Positions 1-9,701 are shown, counted from the first letter of the stretch. The stretch is 64,000 nt of DNA from JALYGY01 sp963800975 (GCA_963800975.1 CAWDDB010000005.1:248001-312000); one strand, 5' to 3'. The notes: generated by a model not told the origin, from the letters alone. Numbers and translations are program-made.

Positions 1-486
1 GTCGCCACGGCCGGCCCGATCCAGAGCAAGCGTACGGGGAAGCACTGCGACGGGATCATCACCGTGGGGGCGGCGGACGAGAAGATAGAGATGCTCATGC
101 AGAAGTTCGAGGAGGGGGCGCGCGAGGAGGACAAGGACCCCTCTCAGATGCCGCGCATGATACAGCTCCACGTCTCCTGGGCCGAGGAGCAGGGGCAGGC
201 CGAAGAGCAGGCGGTAAAGGAATGGCCCAACGGCGGGATGCCGTTCCCGAAAGCGGACATCCGAAACCCCGAGGACTTCGCGGCGATGGCCAGGCAGGTC
301 TCGATCGAGAACTTCGAGAACCGCGTCCTGACCTCGGCCGACCTGGACGAGCACCTCGAGCACATCCAGCACTACGTCGACCTTGGCTTCGACGAGGTCT
401 ACGTCCACAACGTCGGGCGCAACCAGGAGGAGTTCATCCGCGCCTACGGCGAGCGCGTCATCCCCAAGCTGCGCTGGCCGGGTTAG
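1..486 (+). CDS. LLM-class F420-dependent oxidoreductase (TIGR03557-like), C-terminal part
   Basis: The reading frame is open from the first base, so this is the C-terminal ~161 residues of a gene that begins outside the window. The protein belongs to the bacterial-luciferase-like flavin/F420 superfamily. It resembles the subgroup related to F420-dependent glucose-6-phosphate dehydrogenase: it starts in the late TIM-barrel segment (VATAGPIQSKRTGK, then DGIITVGAADEK), continues through a WPNGGMPFPKADIRNPEDF stretch, and ends with the GFDEVYVHNVGRNQEEFIRAYG region that closes the barrel. Such enzymes move hydride between F420 and an alcohol, aldehyde or similar substrate; the substrate here cannot be told. 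It is convergent with the large PAS/EAL gene, only 22 bases away. Membership of the family is fairly sure; the reaction is not. Confidence 0.85.
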   Translation, partial: VATAGPIQSKRTGKHCDGIITVGAADEKIEMLMQKFEEGAREEDKDPSQMPRMIQLHVSWAEEQGQAEEQAVKEWPNGGMPFPKADIRNPEDFAAMARQVSIENFENRVLTSADLDEHLEHIQHYVDLGFDEVYVHNVGRNQEEFIRAYGERVIPKLRWPG

Positions 487-508
487 CTCCTCGCCAGGGG
501 CCCGGTCT

Positions 509-3500
509 TCAGGGGTCTTTCGGGCTCAGGACGCCCTTCTCCAGAAGCTTCTCCACCTCACCAGCTGGCAGGGCTTCGGCGAAGAGGTGGCCCTGGGCCA
601 TGTCGCACCCCATCTGTCGCAACCGGGCCAGCTGATCCGAGGTTTCCACGCCCTCGGCGACCATCCGCAACCCGAGGGCGTGGGCCAGGCCGATCGTCCC
701 CGATACGATGGCCGTGTCCTCGGGGTTCTGGCCCAGGCCCTCGATAAACGAGCGGTCCATCTTCAGGAAGTCGACCGGCAGGCGCTTCAGGTAATGGAGG
801 CAAGAGTAGCCGGTCCCGAAGTCGTCGATGGCAAACCGCACGCCAAGGTCCCTCATCTTCTCGATCTTGCCTATGGCGAACTCAGCGTCGTCCATCACGG
901 CCCGCTCCGTGATCTCGAGCTGCAGGGCGCGGGGGTCCAGTCCCGTCTCGCTCAGGACCTGCGTCACCAGCTCGGGCTGGTTGAAGAACTGCTTCGTGGA
1001 GAGGTTCACGCTGACGGCCGGTGGCGCGTCGCTTCGGAGCCCTTCGTGCCACCGGCGCGCCTGCCGGCAAGACTCCTCTAACGTCCACCGCCCGATGATC
1101 AGGATCAGGTCGGTCTGTTCGGCGAGGGGGATAAACTCGGAGGGCGTTACCAGGCCGCGCTCGGGGTGGCGCCAGCGCACCAGCGATTCCAGGCTAACGA
1201 TTCTGCCCGTGTCGAGCGCGACTATAGGCTGGTAGTGGACCCGGAGCTCCCCGCGCTCGACGGCACGCCTGAGGGCGTTCTCGAGGTCCATGCGCTCCAG
1301 GACTCGGGTATTCATGCTCTTGGCGAAGACCTCGTAGCGGGCCTTGCCCCGGCTCTTGGCCGCGTACATCGCCAGGTCGGCGTTGTGCAGCATGTCGTCG
1401 GGTTCGCCCTGGGCGGCGGTGCCGAAGTCGATGCCTATGCTCGCGGTCACGAAGACCTCCCTGTGATCCAGGGAGAAAGACTCGCGCATCGCCTCCGCCA
1501 CCCGGTCCGCGACCGCGATGGCCTCCGGTGCGCTGGCGATGTTCTCGAGCAGGATGGCGAACTCGTCCCCGAAGAAGCGCGCCACCGTGTCCCCGGGCCG
1601 CACGCAGGACGTCAACCTCTCCGCCACCATCTTGAGGAACTTGTTGCCGGCCGCGTGCCCCATGCTGTCGTTTATGACTTTGAAGTTGTCCAGGTCGACG
1701 AACAAAACCGCGACCGATCTGTCGTCACGGCCGGCCCGTCTCAGGCCGAGCTGCAGGAGCTCCAGGAACAGCGCCCGGTTGGGCAGGCCCGTCAGGGAGT
1801 CGTGGAACGCCCGGTGCTTCAGGCGCTCCTCCAGGATCTTGCGTTCGGTGATGTCGGTCATGATGCCCTGCCAGTAAAGGGGATCGCCGTCCTCGTCGCG
1901 CACCAGCACGGCCTCGTCGCGTACCCACACCTCGCGGCCGTCCTTGGCGATCTGGCGGTACTCGGTCCCGAACGGCTCGCCGGTCTCGAAGATACGCTCG
2001 CGCTCGGCCAGCACCCGCTCGCGGTCGTCGGGATGTAGCGTCCTTATCCAGTGGTCCGGGTCCGAGGTCCGTTCCTCGGGCGTGTACCCGAGCAGCTTCT
2101 TCATCTGTGGGCTCACGTACGCGGGAGTGCTCGGGTCGCTCGCGCCCTTGACGTAGGTCACGGCCGGTATCTGCTCGACCAGCGTTCGGTAGCGGGTCTC
2201 TGCCTCCCGCAGCCTGGTCTCGGCTTCTTTTCTCTCCGTCACGTCCCGGTAGTTGACGACGACCCCCCTCACGGCCGGGTCGTCGAGCAGGTTGGTGCGC
2301 CTGGCTTCCACGTGGCGCCAGGAACCGTCGGCGTGGCGCAACCTGTACTCCAGGGTCACTCCGGACTCGGACCCGTTCACCAGATCGGCGAACCTCTCGA
2401 TCCCCCACTCGCGCTCCTCCGGGTGGAGGTAGTCAATGCCCTTTGTCCCGAGGCGCTCTTCGGGCTTGTAGCCAAGCACGCGTTCGATCGACGGGCTGTC
2501 GTAGTGGATGACGTTCTCCGCGTCGAGCACCGTGATGATGTCGGGGGCGTTGCGGACGAGCGACCGGAACCTCTCCTCGCTGCGGCGCAGGGCCTCCTCC
2601 GCCTCCTTGCGCTCCGTGAGATCGCGGGAGACCGCGCAGATGGCCCTCCTGCCACGGTATCGGATCACGGACGCGCTCGTCTCCACCACAAAAACCGAGC
2701 CGTCCTTGCGGCGGTAGTCGCGCTCGCCGATTATGCGCCGCTCTTCTTGCAGGCTGAGGGCGATGTTTCTGTCCACGTCTTCTTTTTCGTGGGCGATGAA
2801 GTCGTAGATCTCCATCCCTAGCAGCTCCTCGGCCGTGTACCCGACCAGCATCTGGAAGGCTGGGTTCGACTCGAGGACGCGCCTGGTCTGCACGTCGTAG
2901 AGGTAGATGGCCTCCACGCTCTGCTCCACCACCGCCCTGTAGCGCTCCTCGCTCTCCTTGAGGGCCTCTTCCGCCTCCCTGCGCTGGGTGACATCCCTGA
3001 AGGCCACCACGGCGCCGGTGACCACGCCTGCTTCGAGCATCGGGGTGCTGACGTACTCGACGGGGAAGCTGGTGCCGTCCTTGCGCCAGAACACCTCGTC
3101 GTCCACGTGGTGGACCTTGCCGTCGACGAGGGGCGCGTAGATGGGGCACTCCTTCCCGGGGTAGGGCGTCCCGTCCGCGTGGGAGTGGTGGATGAGGGCG
3201 TGCTGGCGCTCGCCGAGCAGCTCGCCTGCGCTGTAGCCGGTCAGGGACACCGCGGCCGGGTTGACGAAGGTCGCCCGGCCTTCAAGGTCCAGGCCGTAGA
3301 TGCCTTCCCCCACGGAGTTGAGGATGAGTTCGTTTCGACGACCGAGCCGCTCGACCTCTTCTGCGGTGGCCTTGTACTGGGTGATGTCCTCCACCATGCC
3401 GATCATGAACCACGGCTCGCCCTCGGCGTCGCGCACGGCGGAGCTGGTCAGCCGCCCCCACATCACGCTCCCGTCCTTGCGAACGTAGCGCTTGTGCAAC

Positions 3501-5305
3501 CGGAAATGGTCGAGCCCGCCGGCCACCAGCTCGCCGAAGAGCTTCGCGTCCTCCTCCACGTCGTCAGGGTGAGTCATGTCGGAGAAGTGCTTGCCCCTCA
3601 GTTCCTCGCCGCCGAAGCCCAGCATCTCCTGCAGCGCGGGGTTGCTCTCCACGAGGTGACCCTCCGCGTCGACCAGGGCGACGCCCGTGGCGGTCCTGTC
3701 GAGCACCGTGCGCAGCCTCGCCCTGCTCTTTCGCAGGTCGGCCTCCGCCTCCTTGCGCTCCGTGATGTCCTCGATAAAGCCCTCGTAGTACAGGGGCTCG
3801 CCCCCCGCGTCGCGAACCAGGCGCGCGTTCTCGGAGATCCAGACCGTGCTACCGTCCTTGCGGCGCGCCCTGTACTCGAACTCGGAGACCATCCCGTGCT
3901 CGCCCATCAGGCGGGAGAATTCGTCGCGCCTGTCGGGGTCGGCGTAGAACTGGCCCCCAATGCTAGTTAGCGCCGACACCATCTCTTCGGGCGAGCCGTA
4001 CCCGAACATGCGCGCCAGCGCGGGGTTGACGCTGATAAAGCGTCCCGTGATGGTGCTCTGGAAGATCCCCTCGACGGCGTTCTCGAAGATGTCGCGGTAC
4101 TTCTTTTCGGCCTCCCGCGAACCGATCTCCGCCTGCCTGCGCTCGGTGACGTCCCAGTAGTTGACGACGATGCCGCCGACGCGCGGGTCGTCGAGGAGGT
4201 TCCTGCCCGTGGCTTCGACATGCTTCACCGTGCCGTCGGCGTGGAGCATGCGAAACTCGGCAGTGGCGATGCCCCCGGGGGTGCCCGCGAGCGTGGCGAA
4301 CTCGTCGCGCGCCAGCTCCAGGTCATCCGGATGGATGATGGAGGACCCGAAGGCGTTCTTGCCGACCCTGTCCTCGACCTTGTGGCCCAGGACGCGCTCG
4401 AGCGAAGGGCTGATGTAGCGGCTGGTGCCGTCCTCCTCGAGGATCGCTAGCACGTCGTACGAGTTCTGGACCAGCGCGCGGAACCGCTCCTCGCTTTCCC
4501 TGAGCGAGTCCTCGGACTTTTTTCGGTCGGTTATGTCCCTCGCGATACTGACTATCCCGCGCACGCTCGGGTCGTCGAGCAGGTTGTTGCGGATGGTCTC
4601 CAGGTGGCGGTAGGAGCCGTCGGCGTGCCGCACGCGCATCTGCAAGGGCGGCTGGACACCGGGTTTTTCGAGCGCCCTGGCCAGGGCTTCCTCGGCCCGT
4701 TTGCGATCTTCCGGGTGCACGTACTCGAAGGCCGAACCGCCAACCCTGTCCGCGGGATCGTAGCCGAGGACGCGCTCCAGGGCGGGGTTGTCGTAGCGGA
4801 CGGTGCCGTCCGCGTCCATGATCGCCACGATGTCCGAGACGTTCTGGATCAAGGAGCTCAGCCGCTCCTCGCTGCGGCGCAACGCCTCTTCGGCGCGCTT
4901 GCCCTCGGTGATGTCCCGGGTGACGCCCAGGATGCCGAGGACCTCCTCGCCTTCCCCCCGCAACGGCACCCTGGTCGTCGAGAGGCATCTCTCGTTGCCC
5001 GCCTCGTCCACCAGGGTCTCTTCTTGATCGAGCAGCGCCCGTCCCGTCTCGACGATCCGCTGATCTTCGGCCCGAAAACGTTCCGCGAGCTCCGCCGGCA
5101 GGAAATCGAAGTCGGTCTTTCCTGCCACCTCCTCCTGCATTGCGGCTCCGAGAAGGCGAAGGTGCTCGGCGTTGTTCAGGAGATAGCGGCCCTCGGTGTC
5201 CTTGACGAAGACGCCATCCGGTAGGCTATCTATGAGCATACGCAACAGGTCCCGATCGCCAAACCCGCCCGCAGATACGAAACGTTGCAAAGGTTCCTGA
5301 GGCAT
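509..5305 (-). CDS. Multi-PAS sensor protein with degenerate GGDEF and intact EAL domains
   Basis: This 1598-residue cytoplasmic signalling protein has no evident membrane segment. Nine PAS/PAC units can be counted (about residues 20-147, 148-273, 274-401, 402-529, 530-654, 655-787, 788-911, 912-1037 and 1038-1166), most ending in a DITERK-type PAC motif and joined by short EALRRSEE-type helices. Units 2, 3 and 8 share a NLLDDP-x-VRGIV signature, so they probably arose by internal duplication. A GGDEF domain follows (about 1167-1330), but its signature reads FGDEF (1245-1249); the inhibitory RxxD site is kept (R1236-D1239). The EAL domain (about 1345-1590) reads ESL at 1373-1375 but keeps NLS, EITE, DDFGTGYS, KMDRSF, AEGVET and Q-G-H elements. 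I expect c-di-GMP phosphodiesterase activity with a regulatory GGDEF domain; this is inference. ATG start with GGGAGCGAGGAG just upstream. Confidence 0.93.
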   Translation of the reverse strand: MPQEPLQRFVSAGGFGDRDLLRMLIDSLPDGVFVKDTEGRYLLNNAEHLRLLGAAMQEEVAGKTDFDFLPAELAERFRAEDQRIVETGRALLDQEETLVDEAGNERCLSTTRVPLRGEGEEVLGILGVTRDITEGKRAEEALRRSEERLSSLIQNVSDIVAIMDADGTVRYDNPALERVLGYDPADRVGGSAFEYVHPEDRKRAEEALARALEKPGVQPPLQMRVRHADGSYRHLETIRNNLLDDPSVRGIVSIARDITDRKKSEDSLRESEERFRALVQNSYDVLAILEEDGTSRYISPSLERVLGHKVEDRVGKNAFGSSIIHPDDLELARDEFATLAGTPGGIATAEFRMLHADGTVKHVEATGRNLLDDPRVGGIVVNYWDVTERRQAEIGSREAEKKYRDIFENAVEGIFQSTITGRFISVNPALARMFGYGSPEEMVSALTSIGGQFYADPDRRDEFSRLMGEHGMVSEFEYRARRKDGSTVWISENARLVRDAGGEPLYYEGFIEDITERKEAEADLRKSRARLRTVLDRTATGVALVDAEGHLVESNPALQEMLGFGGEELRGKHFSDMTHPDDVEEDAKLFGELVAGGLDHFRLHKRYVRKDGSVMWGRLTSSAVRDAEGEPWFMIGMVEDITQYKATAEEVERLGRRNELILNSVGEGIYGLDLEGRATFVNPAAVSLTGYSAGELLGERQHALIHHSHADGTPYPGKECPIYAPLVDGKVHHVDDEVFWRKDGTSFPVEYVSTPMLEAGVVTGAVVAFRDVTQRREAEEALKESEERYRAVVEQSVEAIYLYDVQTRRVLESNPAFQMLVGYTAEELLGMEIYDFIAHEKEDVDRNIALSLQEERRIIGERDYRRKDGSVFVVETSASVIRYRGRRAICAVSRDLTERKEAEEALRRSEERFRSLVRNAPDIITVLDAENVIHYDSPSIERVLGYKPEERLGTKGIDYLHPEEREWGIERFADLVNGSESGVTLEYRLRHADGSWRHVEARRTNLLDDPAVRGVVVNYRDVTERKEAETRLREAETRYRTLVEQIPAVTYVKGASDPSTPAYVSPQMKKLLGYTPEERTSDPDHWIRTLHPDDRERVLAERERIFETGEPFGTEYRQIAKDGREVWVRDEAVLVRDEDGDPLYWQGIMTDITERKILEERLKHRAFHDSLTGLPNRALFLELLQLGLRRAGRDDRSVAVLFVDLDNFKVINDSMGHAAGNKFLKMVAERLTSCVRPGDTVARFFGDEFAILLENIASAPEAIAVADRVAEAMRESFSLDHREVFVTASIGIDFGTAAQGEPDDMLHNADLAMYAAKSRGKARYEVFAKSMNTRVLERMDLENALRRAVERGELRVHYQPIVALDTGRIVSLESLVRWRHPERGLVTPSEFIPLAEQTDLILIIGRWTLEESCRQARRWHEGLRSDAPPAVSVNLSTKQFFNQPELVTQVLSETGLDPRALQLEITERAVMDDAEFAIGKIEKMRDLGVRFAIDDFGTGYSCLHYLKRLPVDFLKMDRSFIEGLGQNPEDTAIVSGTIGLAHALGLRMVAEGVETSDQLARLRQMGCDMAQGHLFAEALPAGEVEKLLEKGVLSPKDP

Positions 5306-5752
5306 CTCCTCGCTCCCTTACTGGGAGACACGAAATATAACAAAACTCGCGTCGTGCGTTTTGTAGCATACAAGGTGTCCCGATCGCCTGAAGGGCTCGG
5401 CGGCTCGACCGCTCCGGGGCCAGGCTTCTGGGCCGTCCGGGATCGTCTTCCAAGGTCGCCCGCGGCGTTCGATGAAAGCCAGCCTCGCAGGTTTACAACC
5501 AGCTTCGCCGTTGCCTATACTGCCGCCCTAAGGCAAGGGAGGCGACGAGACGGGGTGTCGGTTTCCGGAGAAGGTCGATCCCGCAGTCCGTGGACGGGTC
5601 GTGTGACACCACGGCCTTACCGGGTTCTGGAACGGGGGGGGATCTCCCTACACGGGACCATAGCCGGATTCCGCGCACATCTCCTATATTCCGGGGGGCC
5701 TGATCTCGGCCGCTAGCTCGTCGCTCTCTCGTACCGGAAAGGAGCAAGAGAC
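5306..5752. other. Intergenic region between divergent PAS/EAL gene and hydantoinase operon
   Basis: No convincing gene lies in these 447 bases; the open frames here lack a ribosome site and resemble no family I know. The end near the PAS/EAL gene is AT-richer than its surroundings and holds a 7-base inverted repeat (5340-5364). The other end has a TATATT (5685-5690) that could be a -10 box for the catabolic operon, without a recognisable -35. Control sequences for both divergent units must lie here. Confidence 0.6.
5340..5364. promoter_or_regulatory. Inverted repeat, possible operator
   Basis: ACAAAAC (5340-5346) and GTTTTGT (5358-5364) are perfect inverted arms around an 11-base spacer. 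The site lies 35 bases upstream of the PAS/EAL start codon, inside an AT-rich patch where that gene's promoter is expected. A role as a repressor or activator site is inference from position and symmetry only. Confidence 0.3.
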
Positions 5753-7156
5753 TTGAGCAGGTTGCTTTTCAGCGGAGGGACGGTGGTTACCGCCGACGGC
5801 AGCTTCCGGGCTGACGTGCTGGTCGAGGACGAGAAGATCGTGGCCGTGGGCACCGATCTGCCGTCCAACGGCGCCGAGACCGTTGACGCCACGGGCAAGC
5901 TAATCATGCCCGGCTTTATAGACGCCCACACGCACATGGACATGCCCTTCGGGGGGACGGTGACCGCGGACGACTGGGCCACGGGCACCGAGTCTGCGGC
6001 TGCAGGCGGGACGACCATGATCATAGACTTCGCCCTGCAGGAAGAGGGCGGAACCCTGAACGGCGCGATCGAGGAGTGGACGAACAAGGCCCAGGGCAAG
6101 GCGGTCATAGACTACGGGTTCCACGTCGCGATCACAGATCTCAGGGACGAGATAAAGACCGAGCTGCCGAGCATAGCGGAGAAGGGCGTGGCCTCGATCA
6201 AGATCTTCATGGCCTACAAGGGCACCCCGCTCTACACCGAGGACGACGATCTCTTCGAGACCCTGCAACTGTCCAGGGATGCCGGCGTCCTCGTCCTCGT
6301 TCACGCCGAGAACGGGGACGCGATCGCGAAGCTGCAGGAGCAGGCGCTCGAGCGCGGGGACGTTGCCCCCCGGTTCCACGCCCTCACCCGTCCCGAGCCG
6401 GTCGAGGCCGAGGCGACGAACCGCGCGATCCGGCTGGCCGAGGTGGCGGGAGCCCCCATACTGGTCGTCCACGTCTCGTGCGCGGCGGCGCTCGAGGCGA
6501 TCCACCTGGCCCACGAGCGCGGCCAGACGGTCTTCGCCGAGACGTGCCCCCAGTACTTCGCTTTTTCCTACGACGACCTGGCCCGCGAGGGCTTCGAGGG
6601 CGCCAAGTACGTCTGCTCGCCACCCTTAAGGGACGCGTCGAACAGGCCGGCGCTCTGGAACGGCCTGCGGTTCGGGGACCTCCAGATCTTCGGCTCGGAC
6701 CACTGCTCGTTCAACTACGAGGGCCAGAAGGAGATGGGCCGCGACGACTTCACCAAGATCCCGAACGGCCTACCCGGCGCCGAGGAGCGCGCGATGACGC
6801 TCTGGACGCTCGGCGTGCGGGAGGGAAAGCTGACCGAGAACCAGTTCGTCGCGGTGCTCTCCACCAACCAGGCCCGCATCTACGGCGCCTATCCGCGCAA
6901 GGGCGCGCTGGTGCCCGGCGCCGACGCGGACATCGTGCTCTGGGACCCGGCGCTCCAGACCACGGCGACCCTTGGCAACAGGCACGGTAACGTGGACTAC
7001 ACGCCCTACGAGGGCATGACCTTCCACGGCGGGCCGGCCTCCGTGTACGTGAGGGGCAACCTGGTGTACGGGGACGGCGAGGTAGTCGGCGAGAGGGGCT
7101 CGGGCAGGTTCGTCGAGCGGAGCTTCGAGGCCGCGAACGTGGAGGTGAAGGTGTGA
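5753..7156 (+). CDS. hydA: Dihydropyrimidinase / D-hydantoinase
   Basis: Cyclic amidohydrolase of 467 residues, the usual family length. It opens dihydrouracil, dihydrothymine or hydantoin rings to N-carbamoyl amino acids. The binuclear zinc site is complete: D57-A-H59-T-H61, the lysine that becomes carboxylated (K150 in SIKIFMAYKG), H184, H240 and D316 in GSDHCSFNYEGQ. The start is TTG at 5753, preceded by AAAGGAG; the reading frame and the N-terminal SRLLFSGGTVVTADG strand support it. It is the first gene of a tightly packed run with an aminotransferase (4-base GTGA overlap), an M20 amidohydrolase and an NCS1 permease, which together suit reductive pyrimidine breakdown or hydantoin use. The family is sure; whether pyrimidines or hydantoins are the natural substrate is not decided by the sequence. 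Confidence 0.95.
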   Translation: MSRLLFSGGTVVTADGSFRADVLVEDEKIVAVGTDLPSNGAETVDATGKLIMPGFIDAHTHMDMPFGGTVTADDWATGTESAAAGGTTMIIDFALQEEGGTLNGAIEEWTNKAQGKAVIDYGFHVAITDLRDEIKTELPSIAEKGVASIKIFMAYKGTPLYTEDDDLFETLQLSRDAGVLVLVHAENGDAIAKLQEQALERGDVAPRFHALTRPEPVEAEATNRAIRLAEVAGAPILVVHVSCAAALEAIHLAHERGQTVFAETCPQYFAFSYDDLAREGFEGAKYVCSPPLRDASNRPALWNGLRFGDLQIFGSDHCSFNYEGQKEMGRDDFTKIPNGLPGAEERAMTLWTLGVREGKLTENQFVAVLSTNQARIYGAYPRKGALVPGADADIVLWDPALQTTATLGNRHGNVDYTPYEGMTFHGGPASVYVRGNLVYGDGEVVGERGSGRFVERSFEAANVEVKV

Positions 7157-8463
7157 ACCCGGAAGAACTGAGGGACCGGCACGGGACGGCGATGCCGTCG
7201 TGGATGCCGCTCTACTACGAGAAGCCGCTTGAGCTCGCGCGCGGCGAGGGGTTCAGGGTTTGGGACTCCGAGGGAAACGAGTACCTGGACTTCTTCGGCG
7301 GGATCGTCACCTGCATAAGCGGCCACGCGGTGCCCGAGATAACCGAGGCCATAAAAGGGCAGGTGGACAAGATACTGCACTCCTCGACGCTCTACCTGAT
7401 CGAGAACCAGGTCAGGCTGGCCGAGAAGCTTATTGAGCTGGCCCCGATCTCGGGCGAGAAGAAGGCGTTCTTCGTTGGGAGCGGCTCCGAGGCAAACGAG
7501 GCGGCCGTTCTCTTCGCCACGTGCTACCGGAAATCTAGCGAGATCATCGCGCTGCGCTCCTCCTACCACGGCAGCACCTTCATGACGATGGGCATGACGG
7601 GCCAGAGCACCTGGAGCCCGACCTCTCGCTCGGGCCTCGACGTGGCCTACGCGCGCAACCCCTACCAGCTCCGCTGCGCCCTCTGCCGCAACGAAGGCGG
7701 GTGCAACCTCCTGTGCGCGGACGACGTGCGGGCGGTCATCGACGAGGAGACCACGGGCAACGTCGCCGCCTTTATCGCCGAGCCCATCCAGGGGGTCGGG
7801 GGCTTCGTCGAGGCGCCGCCCGGCTACTTCGAGCGGGTAAAGGGCATCCTGGACGAGAGCGGCGTACTCCTGATCGCCGACGAGGTCCAGACGGGCTTCG
7901 GCCGCACGGGCGAGCACTTCTGGGGCATCGACGCCTTCGACGTCGAGCCCGACATGATCGTGATGGCAAAGGGCATCGGGAACGGCCTCGCGATCGGCGC
8001 CGTCGTGGGCAAGGCCGAGGTGATCGAGTCCGTCACCCCCAAGCTCCACCTCTCTACCTTCGGGGGGAACCCCATCTCCTCGACCGGCGCGCTCGCCAAC
8101 CTGAACTACATCCTGGACAACGACCTCCAGGGCAACGCGCACGAGGTCGGCACGCACCTGAAAGACCGGCTCCTGAGCATGGCCGAGGACCACGCGATCG
8201 TCGCCGAGGTGCGCGGGCGCGGCCTGATGCTCGCCCTGGAGCTCGCCGGGGAGGACCTTGCGCCGGACCCGGCCGCGGCCAACCGCTTCCTGGAGGCGTG
8301 CCGGACCCGCGGCCTTCTCGTCGGCAAGGGCGGGCTCAAGGCGAACACCATCCGCATCTCCCCGCCGCTCGTCGTCACGCGCGAGGCCGCGGACGAGGCG
8401 GCGGACATCATGGAGGAGGCCCTGGCCGAGGTCGAGGCCGGCGCCCGCGAGAGAGTGGGCTGA
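7153..8463 (+). CDS. Class III (AGXT2-like) pyridoxal-phosphate aminotransferase
   Basis: Fold-type I aminotransferase of 436 residues. The class III block LLIADEVQTGFGRTGEHFWG is followed by the PLP lysine (K273 in MAKGIGNG). GSGSEANEAA and the SSYHGST segments bind the cofactor phosphate. In this operon it would take the amino group off beta-alanine or beta-aminoisobutyrate, the end products of pyrimidine breakdown, onto pyruvate or glyoxylate; that role is inferred from its neighbours. It starts with GTG, overlapping the hydA stop by 4 bases, with GGAGGTGAAG as ribosome site, and overlaps the next gene by one base, so all three are probably translationally coupled. Cys-rich CALCRNEGGCNLLC (about residues 176-189) is an unusual insertion that could bind a metal. 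Confidence 0.9.
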   Translation: MNPEELRDRHGTAMPSWMPLYYEKPLELARGEGFRVWDSEGNEYLDFFGGIVTCISGHAVPEITEAIKGQVDKILHSSTLYLIENQVRLAEKLIELAPISGEKKAFFVGSGSEANEAAVLFATCYRKSSEIIALRSSYHGSTFMTMGMTGQSTWSPTSRSGLDVAYARNPYQLRCALCRNEGGCNLLCADDVRAVIDEETTGNVAAFIAEPIQGVGGFVEAPPGYFERVKGILDESGVLLIADEVQTGFGRTGEHFWGIDAFDVEPDMIVMAKGIGNGLAIGAVVGKAEVIESVTPKLHLSTFGGNPISSTGALANLNYILDNDLQGNAHEVGTHLKDRLLSMAEDHAIVAEVRGRGLMLALELAGEDLAPDPAAANRFLEACRTRGLLVGKGGLKANTIRISPPLVVTREAADEAADIMEEALAEVEAGARERVG

Positions 8464-9701
8464 TGCAGGCCCAAGACGTCGACTCCGGCCGCGCGGTCGA
8501 GGAGCTAAAGGAGCTGGCGGAGCTTACAGGCGGCCCAGACGGGGCCCGCAGGGTCGCCTGGACCGACGAGTGGGTGAAGGCCCGCGAGTGGTTTACGGGC
8601 AAGCTGCAAGAGATAGACGGCGTGGAGGTCGAGCGGGACGAGGCGGGGAACATCTGGGCGACCGCGCCCGGAGACTCCGAGAAGGCGGTCCTGCTCGGAG
8701 GTCACATAGACTCGGTCCCCAACGGCGGCTGGCTCGACGGCGCCCTGAACGTCGTCGGCGCGCTCGAGGTCCTCAGGGTACTCGCCCCGCAGCAGCGACC
8801 CGTGACCCTGCGGCTCGTGGACTGGGCCGACGAGGAAGGCGCCAGGTTCGGGCGCAGCCTCTTCGGGTCGAGCGCCGCCGCGGGCACACTCGAGCCCGAC
8901 GACGTGCGCCAGCTCAAGGACAGGGACGGCGTCGCGCTGCCGGACGCCCTGACGGAGCACGGCGTCGACCTCGACCGGATGAACGAGTCGAGGAGCCAGC
9001 TCGAGAACGCGGCGGCCTACCTCGAGCTGCACATCGAGCAGGGCCCTGTCCTCGAACGCATGGACTACCCGCTCGGGGTGGTGCTCGGCACCTTCGGGGT
9101 CGAGCGCCACGCGGTCCGCTTCGCCGGCCAGCACGCCCACTCTGGCTCCACGCCGATGGACGTAAGGAGGGACGCGTTTATCGCGGCGGCCCGCTCGGCG
9201 ATCGAGTTCCGCGACGACGCGTCGCGCCGCGACGACGTGCGGGCCACGACTGGCTTCGTCAACGTCAGCCCCGCCATCGTCACGGCCTTCAACGGGTGGT
9301 GCGAGATGTCCCTCGACCAGCGGGCGCTCGACCCGGTCGTGCTCGCCAGCATGCTCGACGCCGCTCAGGAGGCGACGGAGCGGATCTCCCAGGAAGAGGA
9401 CGTCTCGGTCGAGTGGGAGAGGCTCTGGCGCATAGAGCCCATCCTCTTCGACGAAGAGCTCATCGGGCTCGCCGAGGAGGCCTGCGAGGAGGTGGCCGGC
9501 AAATCGCACCGGCTGCCCAGCGGCCCCCTGCACGACGCGGCCTCCATGGCGCCCCTCATGCCGACGGTCATGCTCTTCGTCAAGAGCCTCAAGGGCCTGA
9601 GCCACACAAAAGACGAAGACACGCCGGAGGAAGACCTCGAGCTCTCGGTGCGGGCGCTGCACCGTCTCGCGGTAAGGACGATGGACTGGGCCGAAGGGTA
9701 G
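8463..9701 (+). CDS. M20-family N-carbamoyl-amino-acid / ureidopropionate amidohydrolase
   Basis: Zinc-dependent amidase of 412 residues in the hydantoinase/carbamoylase family (beta-ureidopropionase, L-carbamoylase, allantoate amidohydrolase). Metal ligands are visible: H81 in LLGGHIDSVPNGG, the D of WLDGALNVVG, the acidic pair in DWADEEGARF, H in LELHIEQGPVLE, and the C-terminal H of GLSHTKDEDTPEEDL. The lid domain holds the usual HAGSTPM-like segment as HSGSTPM. The ATG at 8463 overlaps the aminotransferase stop (TGATG); the frame stays open much further upstream, but that part only overlaps the aminotransferase and is not coding. It would release CO2 and NH3 from the carbamoyl product of hydA. 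Other bacteria often use a nitrilase-type enzyme at this step. Confidence 0.92.
   Translation: MQAQDVDSGRAVEELKELAELTGGPDGARRVAWTDEWVKAREWFTGKLQEIDGVEVERDEAGNIWATAPGDSEKAVLLGGHIDSVPNGGWLDGALNVVGALEVLRVLAPQQRPVTLRLVDWADEEGARFGRSLFGSSAAAGTLEPDDVRQLKDRDGVALPDALTEHGVDLDRMNESRSQLENAAAYLELHIEQGPVLERMDYPLGVVLGTFGVERHAVRFAGQHAHSGSTPMDVRRDAFIAAARSAIEFRDDASRRDDVRATTGFVNVSPAIVTAFNGWCEMSLDQRALDPVVLASMLDAAQEATERISQEEDVSVEWERLWRIEPILFDEELIGLAEEACEEVAGKSHRLPSGPLHDAASMAPLMPTVMLFVKSLKGLSHTKDEDTPEEDLELSVRALHRLAVRTMDWAEG

Noticed and set aside
7006..8193. 395-codon frame on the minus strand
   Set aside because: Antisense to the class III aminotransferase, with composition typical of GC-rich shadow frames. The same holds for similar long frames opposite leuC (54961-56550), the antiporter (62388-63491) and the PAS/EAL gene (1166-2038).
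7701..8462. Upstream in-frame extension of the M20 amidohydrolase
   Set aside because: It lies wholly inside the aminotransferase gene and translates to Arg/Gly-rich sequence. The ATG at 8463 overlaps the preceding stop and starts the homology.
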